Shown: positions 12,181 to 24,906 of the stretch, in pieces
Layout of the letters: each line of letters starts with the position of its first letter
How positions within the stretch are numbered: position 1 is the stretch's first letter
From: Dermatemys mawii
Lineage: Eukaryota; Chordata; Testudines; Dermatemydidae
Direction: 5' to 3'
Assembly: GCA_007922305.1 (NCBI GenBank)
Contig: ML677365.1
Location: forward strand, 12,262,533 to 12,326,532
DNA: 64,000 nt
Translations under genes and position numbers: made by a program
The notes under the pieces: generated by a model
Seen by the model: the letters and a program-made list of their open reading frames with translations, nothing else
Databases searched by the model: none
What the model was told of the DNA's origin: nothing

Positions 12181-13004
12181 TTTTCAGAAGTGATTAGTCA
12201 TTTTAAATGCCTCAGTTTCTGGAAGCCCAACTTGAAACACCTTAAAGGGGGCTGTGATGGGGTTTGACTCAACACTGTGGCACCTCCTGCTGGCTGTCCT
12301 GAGGATTAGCTCTATATGCCAGTGCGCCCTCCTCTGCTGATGTCTTGCTGCCATCACTTCTGGTCCAGGGACCCATGTCATTCCCAAGACCATGGCATCC
12401 TCTTTATGACACAGCCCTCCAGCTGTGCCACACTCTATGCTCCCCTATTCTGGAAGAATGTCACAGTCCTTTAGTCCAGTCACTTCTTCAGTGGAGAGTG
12501 GGGGCGATGGGGATCCGGGCCTGCCCACTACTCCGGGTCCCAGCCTAGGGACCCTGTAGATGGCCGCTGCTTGCGACACCCCCTCTGACTCCTTAGTATA
12601 TTTCCTGAGGCCACTTCCCCATGGCCCCAGCACCCTTTCTGCATTGCCTCAGGGACTCAGCCTGCAAATCCCTGCAGCTTGCCAGGAGCTTCTCTGGTCT
12701 CTGCCTGCAACAGTGCTCTGTCCAGGGTGCTTGCTGCTTTCAGCCTGCAAGATAGCCAGTCAACCTTTGTCCTCGAGCTCCTGGGTGTGATTGAAGCTGC
12801 TCTGCTCTTCAGCCCTTCTTATATGGATCATCCCAGCCCTGATTGGCTGCCTCCTGCGCAGCCTCCCAAGATCTCTATTAACTCCTAACAGCAGGCACCC
12901 CACCACAGGGCCTCGTTTTCAGAAACTACTGAGCACCTACCCTCAGAAAATCACACTTCTTTAAAATCAAGTTGGGCACCCAATTCACTAGTCACTTCTG
13001 AATA
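12181..13004. mobile_element. Palindromic miniature element split by a solo LTR
   Basis: The left end reads TTTTCAGAAGTGATTAGT (12181-12198) and the right end is its near-inverse ending near 13004. Inside, the words AGCCCAACTTGAAACACC (about 12224) and AAGTTGGGCACCC (about 12970) are also inverted to each other. After removal of the LTR at 12253-12908 and one GGGC, about 164 bp of element remain. The CCTCGTTTTCAGAAACT wording follows directly on AAAGGGGG, as expected for this family. No transposase is encoded. Confidence 0.75.
12249..12912. mobile_element. Solo LTR with 4-bp target duplication GGGC
   Basis: The LTR body is 12253-12908 (656 bp). It starts TGTGATGGGG and ends CCCACCACA, an inverted terminus of the TG...CA kind. 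GGGC flanks it at 12249-12252 and 12909-12912. The host site is the middle of a palindromic miniature element, and deleting the LTR plus one GGGC rejoins it. The interior is C-rich with several overlapping non-coding frames. No gag/pol sequence is present. Confidence 0.88.
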
Positions 13005-14956
13005 GTTTTGCCTTTGTCTTTTCTGTATTTGGACAAAAGAGATAATACTTATTTACATCATGAGGATATCGTGAGACATTATAGGAATTATCTGAATTAT
13101 TGAAGAGTGCATTGGGGGAAATGTTCTTAACAGAAATGTATTTGGATAATTCAAAAATTGTTAAACATTCATGGATCCCACCAACGCTAAAAAATCACAT
13201 CAAATCTGAAGAAATATTTTAGCAGTTTTAAAACTGCAAGCATTTAAAGTTGTTAATTTAATAGATTATATGCTTTATGGACATGATAGTAAGCTACCTC
13301 TCTTCTTTTTCTTCCTGATCTGATGAAGAAGCCCAGGTAGATTTTTGTATAGTCAACAAAGAGCAGCAGCTGTTGCCTGAAGAGTACATTGAGCAACCTG
13401 CTGCTGCAAAGACCCTCAGTTCTAATAGACTCAGAGATGGAGAGCATCTGTGCTTTCCATGAACTCTGTAGCTGCTAGGGCAAAGGACAGAGAGGGACGT
13501 TCACCTGAGAACTGGAAGAGAAGTGGGATGGGCTCTGGAAGAAGCTCTCCTGTCCCTTTCCCCTCTCATGGGAAAAAAATCTATGGCAGGACAGAGGATC
13601 TTCTTCTCAACAATGGAACAGACAGTATGTAAGAGGGAACAGAGCAACTGGGAAGAAGAACCTCTCCTAAAATCTAGTAGCCTGAGGATAGATGATTGGG
13701 TGGCAGCTCCACACTGTTGTTCTTTCCAAGAAAACAGAAAGCTGGGGAGGCCTGAGAGAAAGCACTTGTGCTGCCACCATCCTGTCCTATGTGCCCAAAA
13801 ATAGTGTGTTGATAGGGGAAAGTCAGTGGAGAACATACCATTGGCTCAAAGATGACAGAATGTTCTGGGATGGAGATTCAGGGGAGAGATGCAGCCTGCA
13901 GAAGAGATCAGAAGGCTGGTTACTGAGCCCAGCCCTGAGTAACCTACTCTCCTGTCCTGCTAACCCTTTCTCCTGCTGTTAACAGGGAGGGGGGATGCAA
14001 ATGTGTTTCTCCCTGCACTGTTCCAAGGTGTCTCCTCTCTGGGTCACTTGAAACTGCAGCAACAATAGTTCCTCTCTTCTCTTCATATGTCTGCTGCTTC
14101 CACAATTGGCCTTTAGGAGTTTACCTGAGCAGAACATCTGCCACCCTTCTGTCTGTCCATGCTGAAAGACAGACAAGAGGCAATGGATGTGGTTTAATTA
14201 GGCTTTAACTTTATTCATTTAAAATATCTGGGAATACCCAACAACAGATTGTACAGAGCAGGCCATCATCATTTCCACATAATCCCCAACTTGGTTCCAG
14301 CCATACTACTGCTGGGACTCTGCTGCCTTGTTTTGTTCCAGTCATAGAAGCCCCAACCTCACCTCCTCCACTCCTTTAAGAGATGTTTTCCTTCGGATCC
14401 TTTTGCAGTCCATTTTATCCAATAACCATATCCCTTTTATACCGAGTAGCTGCACTAGACATCTGCCAGAAGTTTTACATACTAAGTTGTAAAATTATAA
14501 CCTAAACCCATACTCTACTTCCCCAGATCCCAGACTTGCTGTGGGGATGGAAGGTGAAAAAACCTAAAATATCTCAGCCAATCTGGCAGTGAAGGAAAAA
14601 TTCTTGCCCAGAGGAAGGGCAAGGAAAAGGGAAACTACCATAATGTCCACAGTGAGTCAAGAGTAAACCAAGTCCTTTTGCCAATTTCATGGGTGGGTGA
14701 TGCCAACCCTACCCCAGTAAAAGAGGGCCTCTTCAGGCTGCATGGGCTATGAAGCCCCCCACACACCCACCCAACACACACACACTTCCAATCAGTGGGA
14801 AGAGCAGTGACCTTCCCCTGACCTTGCTCTAACTGTTTCCTGGCCATCCCTATAAACACTCCCCATACTCTTCACTCATTGTAAGAAGCCCTTAAAGGGG
14901 AAATGCTCCTTTTCTTCCAGTTAGCCAGACAAAAATCCCGCTTCATGAAGGTTAGA
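13005..14956. other. Unassigned moderately GC stretch
   Basis: Overlapping frames of up to 111 codons occur on both strands at 13450-13980, but they shadow one another and show no family motif. A minus-strand AATAAA with a following AAAGCC-type context lies near 14205-14210. It may be the 3' end of an old retroelement or retrotranscript lying to the right, but I could not identify it. A short CA-rich run is at 14756-14785. Confidence 0.4.
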
Positions 14957-15063
14957 ATCATAAAATCATAGAATATCAGGGTTGGAAGGGACCTCAGGAG
15001 GTCATCTAGTCCAATCCCCTGCTCAAAGCAGGACCAATCCCCAACTAAATCATCCCAGCAGTG
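14957..15063 (-). mobile_element. CR1 LINE 3' end fragment
   Basis: The plus strand shows the inverse of the CR1 3' terminus: AATCATAGAATATCAGGGTT, then AAGGGACCTCAGGAGGTCAT and the CCAATCCCCAACTAAATCAT block. The element's 3' end is at 14957 and it is truncated about 105 bp upstream of that end, the commonest form of CR1 insertion. Confidence 0.92.
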
Positions 15064-17604
15064 GACATAGTAGAAAACCCCTCTGAAAGGATCATTCAGA
15101 GAAAGTCCTAAAATTCTAAAAATCGCAATTTTTAACGTCACTGGTGGCTATTTAATTTAAAAATCTTCATCACCCATCTTCTTCCAAAATAACTTATTTT
15201 AAGTAGAACTTTGATTCCAGAATTTTTTGTGTGTGTAATAATTAGTTAATATTTATACAGCTTTTTTTAAAATGCTATGCAAATGCTAAGTGTTGTTATT
15301 TCTTCAGTCAAGAAATCATCTTCTGAATGCTTCAACATTTTGTGTTGGCTTTAAAATTATCCACACATCTTTATGTAAACTCAGGCTCTAAATCAATATT
15401 AATGGTGCTCTGCTAGCATTGTGAAACTGTGAGAACCGGTCACAACAATAAGAATAACCAATAACGTGCATGCAGGCTGCTGCTTTGCAAATATTGTACT
15501 GAAGCAAAACGAAGATGATATTACTAGTCTTAACTTACAGCCCTGTTTACCGTGTAAGACACAATCTGACAAAAGAATGAAAAACATAATAAAATTGTAT
15601 ATGCACTAATCCTAGCAAGCATTAAAATTATCTAAATTTTAAGTTAGAGACAATTCAAATAAATGTTCTGTCCAACACTGCATGTTTTTGTATATGATTA
15701 AGCCAATCATTCACAACTGTAAGGAAATGGTTGATCCAGTAAAAAAAATAAAAAAACAAGGAAGATATGAAAATCTCAGCAATAAAATCTTTGAGAAGGT
15801 TAGGCATGCTAGCTTTCTAAAGTAAGGGGAAGCAGATCTAGTTGCTGCTCATTATTGTATGTCACTATAATCAGAATGGGCAATATTCTCAGTTCCAATG
15901 CTAGCAGCATGTTTTTCTCTTTGTCTCTTGGAATCATAGAATATATCAAGACAATAGATCCTTAGAATTATACCACACAAGTTATATCACACATATAGCT
16001 ATGTTGCAATACAGAGTCCAAATCACACAAATTGTGCATATTGTGCACATATAACTACAAAAGTGTTTCCAAATAAATAAAAGAAAAGAAAGCAACCGCT
16101 CTTGTTCCTTCAATGTCAAAGTAATCATTAGTGCACCATGATGAATAACAAATGTCTGTGCCAATAAACCTGGACATCACATGATGGCTTCATTGTAAGA
16201 CAAAGTGATAGTAAATTATAGTTGGAAGATGAAAGGTGTGGGCCAAAATACTCTTTTGCAAAATAAACAACACTTTACTGCCAGAATTACTGTATTTTCA
16301 GTGTAAAATCTGATTTCATCTGCAGGCTAATATTTTAGAGCTGATAGTAATCCTCTTCTGAAAAAAATATGTAAATATTAATTAATATCACATCCAAACA
16401 TGCTTATTGTCCAGTTCCTCTTTCAGAAAGCATATAATCCTAAGAATCTCCAAGCCAGTTTCTTTTTAGTTAAATAAAAACATATTTTACTTTTTGAAGC
16501 TAAAATCCTTCTAATTTTATACCATCAAAATACAGACCACTATTGTACCTATGTGATAAGAGCAACCTTTCTACTATCTATTCTGGGAAATCGTTAGATG
16601 TCTTATGCCCCTGTGTGGCCAACCTGCACAACAAATTTGCCTTCACATTGCTAGTAACAAAGAAGCAACAAAATAGAAGGGGGAGTATTAATTCTCCATT
16701 TCCATTCCTCAAAAAAGGCTATTAATATACACTGCAAATGGTAAATTGGACTGATTTTGTGTTGTGCAGTTTATATCAATTTTGGTCAGAAAAGATACTC
16801 ATCATTATGCAGTGGTTTGTTAATTTGAATATTGCCCAAAGCAACTGTGAACTCCAATGCAGTGCAAAGTACGCTGCTACAAATAGAGCCTCTAACATAT
16901 AATGTTTGTGCATTCAGCTCTAAATGCAGAATCACATCTGAAAATCCAGTAAATATATCCAATAATTAAGGGCTTTTAGTAAACATAAGCACCACTTTAA
17001 TCTGGTATTCTTAGTACTGTAAATTTAAAAATAAAGGAGGTTAGACATCAAAAATATTTAGAAGCCAAAAATCAAAGGGCTACTTAGACTCTGCCTTTAA
17101 AATTGGACTGGGGCAAATACAAGCATTTAATTATAAAGACATTAAATGATATTTTAAAAACAAGATAAAAGATGTACTTATTTCTGTTTTGCACTTTTTA
17201 TTTCAACTTCAAGATAAAAATCATAAACAAGGGGAGTTTATTCCACACACTAGCTAGTCACAAGGTGGAGAGCAAACACATACTCTATGCAGAAAAAAAT
17301 TCTGCTTTCACAATAATAATCACAGTTAGCTAGAAAGAGCCTATGTAACCCAATGCACAAGTTTGTATCACCATGATCCACAATTCAGAAGACCAGAGTT
17401 TCTGAAGTAAACTCATGGCTCTTGCTGCTTCAGCTATCTGGAGCTGGGAATGTCAGGGAAGTCAGAACTCAGCATCTGGGGGAGGGCACAGCATACAGAA
17501 CATTGCAGTTTGCACACCACTACAGCGGCTTATGGAGTGTTTCAGTTTATTTAGCAGAGGCTAACTAAACTCCTATCCAAATGATAATATCATTCTACCA
17601 CAAC

Positions 17605-17670
17605 AGGAGTCCAATTTCAGTTGAGACTTCTAGGTGCTACTATAATATAAATAATAAATATTAAAAAGAC
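17605..17670 (-). repeat. MIR/core-SINE tail-like fragment
   Basis: The minus strand reads as the TATTATTTATATTATAGTAG word followed by CACCTAGAAGTCTCAACTG. This is the tail wording of an amniote core-SINE that I associate with MIR-type families. It is short and the name is tentative. Confidence 0.4.
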
Positions 17671-18890
17671 AGCCAGTCCAAGTAGGGTTCCTAACTGAGA
17701 GGAGATAAAAACCAGTTTGATATACATCCTTGCTTGTAGCTCTTGGTGGGCTTGGGAAGCCAATGCTAGGATACTCAGTATCTCTCGGAACAAAACATCA
17801 GCTCTTCTTATGCCCCCCAAAAAGACTAAAGTCCCCTAGATTAAGAACCTAGATCATGTTAACATATTAACATGTGTCTCTTACTACGGTTATACGTACC
17901 TACTTTCTTTCCCTCTGATCCTTAGTTTGCATTTTATATTGTATTTTATACTATATTAGTATGCTTGCTGCACTGTGCTAATTTATGTATTAACACATCA
18001 ATTTTATGCTTAATATGTCACTAGTTATCTTTCTATAGTCTGACTTTTTCAAATATAACAACCGAAAACTGAATGGAAAAAAATAATTGAAAAAACATGA
18101 GAACTATTTCTGTTTAATCCCATGAATTAACAATTAACTTCACGTCTTGGGACACACATCACATTTGTACATCTCAAAAGCACAAGTTGTTATTTATAAA
18201 TAAATTTATGTGCTTGCCTAGTCATAGTTCTGAAAAATTAACTCGCTGTTAGAGCAATTAGTTTAGAGCAATAGTTTTACACTACTAATCAAAGTTTTCA
18301 GTGAAAAATCTACATAAAGAAGAGAAAGATGTCCATTATAATGATTTAATTGGAATATGTAAATTATTTTTAAAAAATTATAAAATAAATATCAGAGGTA
18401 AGTAACCTCCAAAACAAATTTAGGGAAGACCTATTACTTTCGGTGACCATTAAATAAATGACTTCTATAAAGCCCTACCATCAAGGTGCAAATTTAAAAT
18501 ACTGATACCTATCCAGAAGACAGAAAAAAACTACTTACACAATAGCCTTAAATAAACTGCCTGATTAATTAAAAGTTAAATTTAATTACCACAGCAAACA
18601 TGGCTTAGTCTCTTTATGCTGTTAAAAACAGCACCAAGCAAGGCTTTCTGAAGCCCAAAATCACTAGCTTGAAGAACCACCAAATTACTGTCTAAAGAAG
18701 TATAAATATCCTCAGCCTAAAATTATAAACAATATTGAGTTTGAGACTGAGTTTCCTGGTAATCCTCTTTCATTAGCCAGTCTACTGGAATAAAAAATTT
18801 TAAGTCTCAGTCATATTAAAAGTGATAAAATATTTCTCTGAATGTCTTCATGATTTGAAACTGTTATAATCTGCAGCTGCTCTCTTACAG

Positions 18891-18914
18891 ACACACACAC
18901 ACACACACACACAC
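18891..18914. repeat. (AC)12 microsatellite
   Basis: An uninterrupted AC dinucleotide tract of 24 bases. Confidence 0.97.
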
Positions 18915-21900
18915 TTAAAAGCGTTACGTTTTCCTTTTTACATAGAGTATGCACTCTGATTACTGCAAAAGCAGAAATGAACAAACCAGGAATAGGTTCA
19001 TGGATGCTGAGAACAGTTGCTTAGGCAGTGTTCGTTGCTGCAGGCCTAAGACTATGCACTTGGAGATGTGCACTGTTTTACAAACACAATTGATAATATG
19101 CAAATTATTGCTTTATTTTGTTGACATCTTTGAAGATCTAAGCATGCAAAAAAGCCATGTTTGGAGAAAATCTTTCCTTTGACTACAGATTCTCATTTAT
19201 GTTTGAAAGGATACCTAATTCCTTAAATGGATTAACTTTACTTTGCTATTGTTCCTAAATTAAACATGATTACAAACTCCAGCTTCATAAATTTGCATGA
19301 CTAATTAGAAAATTATCTCTAAGATAGTAAAACTTGTGGAGAACTACATTAAATAAATGTAATGATTGTATGTAAAAGAAATAGCAGCAGTAATGGAAAT
19401 CCTTAGATTAATAGTCTGTAAAATAAACAAATAATAGTTTTCTGATATTTTTAAGTGGAAATGTGGTGGTATTTAAGAGAAAGAAAATCCCTTTTAACAA
19501 TGGCCTTTCTTACAGATAGAGAGGAGAAGATTAAAATGTTATTTATATGTTCTGTACACTATTGCTTCCCCCTTTTTCCAGAATGTTTCCATTAATGCAT
19601 TATCATTATACAAAACTACAGAATTCTCTTTCCTTCCTCTGCCTTCGCTCATTCTTTTCGATGAAACTATTTCTTTCACCTTTAATATTTAATAATCATA
19701 TGAAAAAAGTTCTAGTCATCACTTATACAGCATGTGTTTGCTGAATAAATGTAATAACAGTAATACATAATATTTAATAGAGTTCACCATGAAAAAATGA
19801 ATTTCACAAAGGTATTTTAGCTTCAACTACCCCATCACAACTATAAGCAACACCACTCTTTGCCATCTCCACTTCCCACAAAACAATAGCTGTTCATAAC
19901 AAAATAGCCTTCAGAACTGACTGACCTACTGCAAAGCATCTACTGATCTTCTGTAATATGGCTAGTTAAAAGATTATTGAAAAGCACTATAAACATATAT
20001 GTCTTCTGAAAACAATAAAGTGTTTTCTGCATATTTTGCAAATTGTATGCAGGATTGCTGATTTACATCTTCCAAAAAATTACTTATGATTAAATAGTCA
20101 CATCCTTGTAGCATTAATACCTTCACTGCCATATCCACATAAAATTGATTTCTCAGACATATTTGTGAATATTTAATATGTTTTTAGGATTGCACCTAAT
20201 AATGCTGTCTGGTAATGGTAGCTAATAGTTTTGAAAGAGACATATACATCTTAAATATTTTATTTTAGCTAGGCTGTTTTTATTCCTGCAGAACAAATTT
20301 CATTTAAATCCTGATATAAAACATGAAATTACCAATAGAGGAGACTCTCTGCTACAATAAAATATTAATATTTAAAAGTTAAATTATAGAGATTCTCTAC
20401 CAGAAAACATACATATAGATTAACTGTTGTCATGAGCATAGAAATGCTAAAGGAAAAATGCTTTATTTCTACTTACCTAATGTTGTTCAATGTTTGTCCA
20501 AAAAGATCATTTTGTAAAACATTTGGAGGGGATGAGAAAACCCCATGAAAATGAGATAAAACAGAATTGCAGACCTGGCGCAATGTCTCAAATTGCATTT
20601 TCTTTTTTTCTTTCCCTTTTATTTTTCCTCCCCACCTGTCTTAAAAGTCATCTATTTTGCAGACACCATCAAATACAAACACGCCAGTCAAGTTCCATAT
20701 TTCTCCTGATCTCTGTAAAAACTGTGTCTAAATGAGCAGGGGTTGATAGTTAATTGTACAGTCATTATTCTTCTAATTCAGCCGTAGAAGATTTAGTACC
20801 CGTGCGGCTTTCTCCTGACTGTAGCAAGAATTCTAAACAGCAGTAAGCTTTTTGGGCATTCCCAGCTGAAGTGTGAAGCTGAGCTGCTTTCATGTACTCT
20901 ACTCATATTTCTCTAAGCCTATTAAAAACATGCAGTGAATAGATGCTGTCGTCAGGAGTTTCAGCACATCTGGCTGCCAGCAATAAAATCTCAGAAGTAA
21001 TAAAAATGAGGACAAGGCATCCTCACAGTGTTACTACTGTCTAAGAGAAGAAAGATTTCTGCATTTACCTCTCCTTTTTCCCTCCCCTTGAAAAATGATC
21101 AACGCCAGTGACCAAGTATGGTAGGTCTTTTTTTTTTAATGTAGAGGCAGCTGTACAGGACAGACAGACCATGCTAAAAATAGCTATTGTATTCTTCGTA
21201 CGATAATATATAGTGATGAGAATGTAACAATAGGCCTTTTGTCTCTTGTAGTTGAAAAGCTATGCTGTACCTTGCATGAGATAATAGGACAGTCATCTCT
21301 TAACTATTTTAATTTATTCTGGGTTTTATTCTGTAATACCGTTCAGTTACATACTATACATATAGTATTGAGGCATTGCTTTATCAGAGATATTTAAAAA
21401 TAATCCAAAACAAATTGTCACTACTGTATACAATATACTCCAAAATAAGCAGCCTTCAGCACCTTTTCAAAGTTTATTGCACATAATCAACCATATTAAT
21501 AGCGAACAAGACAATCATTGCATCAAGTATTCCATACCTGTCTAACCCCAAAGAAAGCTATAGGCTTGGAAACCTATTGCTTTTGTGCATGTGCAGTGCA
21601 GTAAGTCAATGAGCAGGAGACAGAACTGCAATGTAATGTGCTCAGTGAACACTGTGAAAATCTGACAAATAACTGTCCATGAATGTAAATTATTTTTTCC
21701 CTTTTTCTTTTAATACTGATGCCAAATTATAGCATAATATTACCATATATCCAATTATTGTCAAATTGAAGAATATCAATTAATAAAATTTTCCTTAGAA
21801 TCTCTTATTGTCTATGTACTGTTTTAAACATCTCGCCAATTACAAAACACCCAAATAATCATAAAATGAGGGCTATTATTAAAGCCTGAGCACAAAATGT

Positions 21901-22721
21901 GATTTTAACCCTCAAGGAAAAGGAAATAAGCAATCTTCCAACTAATTAAAAAGCTGCATTGATGGACTCAGAAGGAAGTCCCTATCCAGTCTTCCCAGGC
22001 CAGAAGAATGGCAGCCACAACTCAGAGCTTTCACAGGAGAAGGTGGATAAGGGGGATGGGAAATGGGAAACATTACCAAGTTTGTGAAAGGGATACAGAG
22101 GATTGCCCACTGACACCTATGTTAAATAATATTAAAAAAAACATAATGGAGAAAAATTATGAATTAAATCAAAACAAATATTATCAAAGTCCATACTAGA
22201 GAATACTGGGAGAAGCAATCTTAGCTTCTTTAATTCAGGCAATAGCAAGGTACCATGCATCACTGAAATATGTTTATATCTGAGAAACATATGGAAAAGG
22301 CAAGGTTGAAGCACAGTTATATAGGGCAACTGTAATAACTCATTACTACAGAGTACATTCTTTATGGATATTTTACTGTAAGGGAAAGAATGAGAACTTG
22401 ACTCCCGAAACTAACTAACCCCGATGAAGGGGGAAATGACATTTTTATATAGTGCATTGAAAATAGGCTGTCTACATTCCATCACAAAGATATACAGCTA
22501 AAGATTCCATTGCATCAATCAAGATGTACAACTGCTTCCTGTTAAATGTGGTCCCAAGCCTCATACAATTACTAGGCTTATAACAGTCTTAATAGTACTG
22601 TGGCAATGTGGTCCCGTAATAAGATACAAGACTGGTAGTCTGGGGACCTCTATTTTACTCCCAATTCCAGATACAAAACTACACTGCTGGGTGACCTTGT
22701 TCACATCACCAAAGCCAAAAT

Positions 22722-23817
22722 CATGGAATCATAGAATATAAGGGTTGGAAGGGATCTCAGGAGGTCATTTACTCCAATCCCCTGCTCAAAGCAGGTCCAA
22801 TCCCCAACTAAATCATCCCAGCCAGGGTCTTGTCAAGCCTGACCTTAAAAACCTCTAAAGAAGGAGATTCCACCACCTCCCTAGGTAACCCATTCCAGTG
22901 CTTCACCACCCTCCTAGTGAAAAAGATTTTCCTAACACCCAACCTAAACCTCCCACTCTGCAACTTGAGACCGTTACTCCTTGTTCTGTCATCTGGTACC
23001 ACTGAGAACATTCTAGATCCATCCTCTTTGGAACCCCCTTTCAGGTAGGTGAAAGCAGCTATCAAATCCCACCTTACACTGTTCCCTCTAAGCTATGCGC
23101 ACGCACACAGATCTGAAACCCTGCTCACAAAAACTTGCACAGAAGACATTTTTTGCACACACAGCCTGTCAAAAATTTGCACAGAACAAATTTTTTGTGC
23201 ACACAGCCTGTGAAAAATTAGAGGGAACATTGCCTCCTTATTCTTCTCTTCTGCAGACTAAACAATCCCAGTTCCTTCAGCCTCTCCTCGTAACTCATGT
23301 GCTCCAGCCTCCTAATCATTTTTTGTTGCCCTCTTCTGGACTCTTTCCAATTTTTCCACATCCTTCTTGTAGTGTGGGGCCCAAAACTGGACACATTATT
23401 CCAGATGAGGCCTCACCAATGCCGAATAGAGGGGAATGATCACGTCCCTCAATCTGCTAGAAATGTCCCTACTTATACAACCCAAAATGCCGTTAGCCTT
23501 CTTGGCAACAAGGGCACACTACTGACTCATATCCAGCTTCTTGTCCACTGTAACCCCTAGGTCCTTTTTTGCAGAACTGCTACCTAGCTAATCAGTCCCT
23601 ATTCTGTAGCCGTGCATGGGATTCTTCCATCCTAAGTGCAGGACTCTACACTTGTCCCTGTTGAACCTCATCAGATTTCTTTTGGCCCAATCCTCTAATT
23701 TGTCTAGGTCTCTCTGTATCCTATCCCTAACCTCCATCATATCTACCACTCCTTCCAGTTTAGTGTCATCTGCAAACTTGCTGCAGGTGCAGTCCACGTC
23801 ATCCTCCAGATCATTAG
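22722..23817 (-). mobile_element. CR1 LINE, 3' part, split by a hAT-like miniature element
   Basis: The 3' terminus is at about 22722, seen as the inverse AATCATAGAATATAAGGGTT wording. 22808-23065 encodes the conserved C-terminus of ORF2 on the minus strand ([29 protein letters not shown]). 23588-23800 encodes a reverse transcriptase piece with KFADDTKLEG. The two are out of frame. The copy is 5' truncated near 23817. A 156-bp element with an 8-bp duplication interrupts it at 23077-23232. Confidence 0.92.
23069..23240. mobile_element. 156-bp hAT-like miniature element with 8-bp target duplication
   Basis: The element is 23077-23232. It starts CACTGTTCCCTCTAAG and its right end is the inverse of CAATGTTCCCTCTAA. 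The flanks are CCACCTTA (23069-23076) and CCTCCTTA (23233-23240), an 8-bp duplication with one mismatch. The interior has two tandem 42-bp units starting at 23135 and 23177, each beginning TTGCACAGAA and containing CACACAGCCTGT. It is non-coding and must have been moved by a transposase supplied elsewhere. Confidence 0.88.
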
Positions 23818-24008
23818 TGAAGATAAATGAAGTGGCACTCAAATATGAACATTTTGGCATTAGCCTCTTGGTGCTTTTGTTTTCATATCTGTAAAGGTAC
23901 TGTACGTACCCTCCTTTGTAAAACAAGTTGAGAACTACTGATTAAAATGTAGTGCTTATTTTAAAAATTTCCTGTTATATTTTTACTCTTGGATAAGCAA
24001 TTAACAGT

Positions 24009-24170
24009 TAACTTCTCGAAGTGTAGAGAAGTTACTTTTTTTTTTAGTTACTCCCTTTACTTTTTTACCATTAAGAATGGTATTACTTGAATGAGTAGGT
24101 ATTCTTGGAGTGTAGTGAATACCTACTCATTCAAGTAATACAGTTTCTAATGGTAAAAAAGGAAAAGGAA
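24009..24170. repeat. Two adjacent hairpins, the second a perfect 25-bp inverted repeat
   Basis: 24080-24104 and 24117-24141 are perfect inverse complements (25 bp) around a 12-nt loop. Outside these the pairing continues imperfectly, with TTTTTTACCATTA on the left and TAATGGTAAAAAA on the right, so the arms reach about 50 bp. Just upstream, AACTTCTC and GAGAAGTT (about 24010-24034) form a second small hairpin. No target duplication was found. It could be a degenerate palindromic transposon or a hairpin-transcript source. Confidence 0.8.
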
Positions 24171-24320
24171 ACCTATTAAAATCACCCACCTACTGTTACT
24201 GCTACTAGAAGAGAGGTAGATAATTGGTTTTATTTGTGCAAACACACATAAATATATTTTTCTTACTCTTATTCCTTTGTCCCTAATCCATATTATAAGA
24301 TTCTAGGAATGTCACTCTGT

Positions 24321-24478
24321 GTCACTCTGAAGCCTAAAATGTCTGTTGGATGAGTGTGAAGCCATGGAAGCAGCTACAAGCATGGTTTAGAGCCCTTTTT
24401 CTTCAGAATATTATCAGGTTGAATCGTCACTGGGTTTTCTGGTCTGTTACCATCCAATTTTTAAGTTCTCTGACATTT
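24321..24478 (+). repeat. Direct repeat copy A (partner at 24907-25060)
   Basis: This shares order and wording with copy B about 586 bp downstream: CACTCTGAA(G/A)CCTA, then a CAGCTACAAG word, GAGCCCTTTTT, and CTGTTACCATCCAATTTTT. Divergence is substantial, so the duplication is old or the two are separate copies of one repeat family. Confidence 0.7.
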
Positions 24479-24653
24479 TGACTTACAAATTACACTTGTG
24501 AGGTGTGCAGACATAGTAAGGCACATACTATACTATACCAAGAGAACACTGTGAGATCAGAGGTAACTCAACCAGCCACCACCCTTACTCTACAGTGAAT
24601 TTTCATGCAACAAGTTCATTGGTTTTATGAGGGAGACTGCACAGACGGTAGAC

Positions 24654-24905
24654 TACTTGGCCCAACTGCTACACTCAAGTGCCCAACTGCCACCTGCACA
24701 AATCAACACAAATCTCCCAGCTCAGCTCCCTGCCCACATAATACCACAACTAGCACACACAATAATCCCAAATGCACACAGGCCCTGAGTCCAGCACACC
24801 ACCCCCATTTTCTGCCTGCACAACTCCCCCAAAAGAACACAACCCACACATAAATCAACCCAGCCACCCATGCAACACCACAACCAGCACACACACTAAC
24901 CACAA
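24654..24905 (+). repeat. AC-rich degenerate minisatellite between the direct repeats
   Basis: The strand is dominated by A and C, with imperfect recurring words such as ACCACAACTAGCACACACAA and ACCACAACCAGCACACACAC. G is rare. It lies exactly between direct repeat copies A and B, suggesting it belongs to the same unit. Confidence 0.65.
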
Positions 24906-24906
24906 A

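Larger units (their letters stand above)
15064..22715. other. 7.6 kb AT-rich, repeat-poor stretch without recognised genes
   Basis: Apart from a MIR-like scrap at 17605-17670 and an (AC)12 run at 18891-18914, I see no mobile element and no coding frame above background. 20770-21060 is somewhat less AT-rich than its surroundings with no stop-free frame. The stretch stands out because almost every other part of the window is packed with insertions. It could be intronic or intergenic. Confidence 0.5.

Noticed and set aside
13450..13982. Pair of frames of about 100 codons on opposite strands
   Set aside because: Neither has a family motif, they mirror each other, and no splice or start context favours one.
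17617..17820. Minus-strand frame with a hydrophobic C-terminus that looks like a tail-anchored membrane protein
   Set aside because: The hydrophobic part coincides with a TATTATTTATATTATA repeat tail from a MIR-like fragment.
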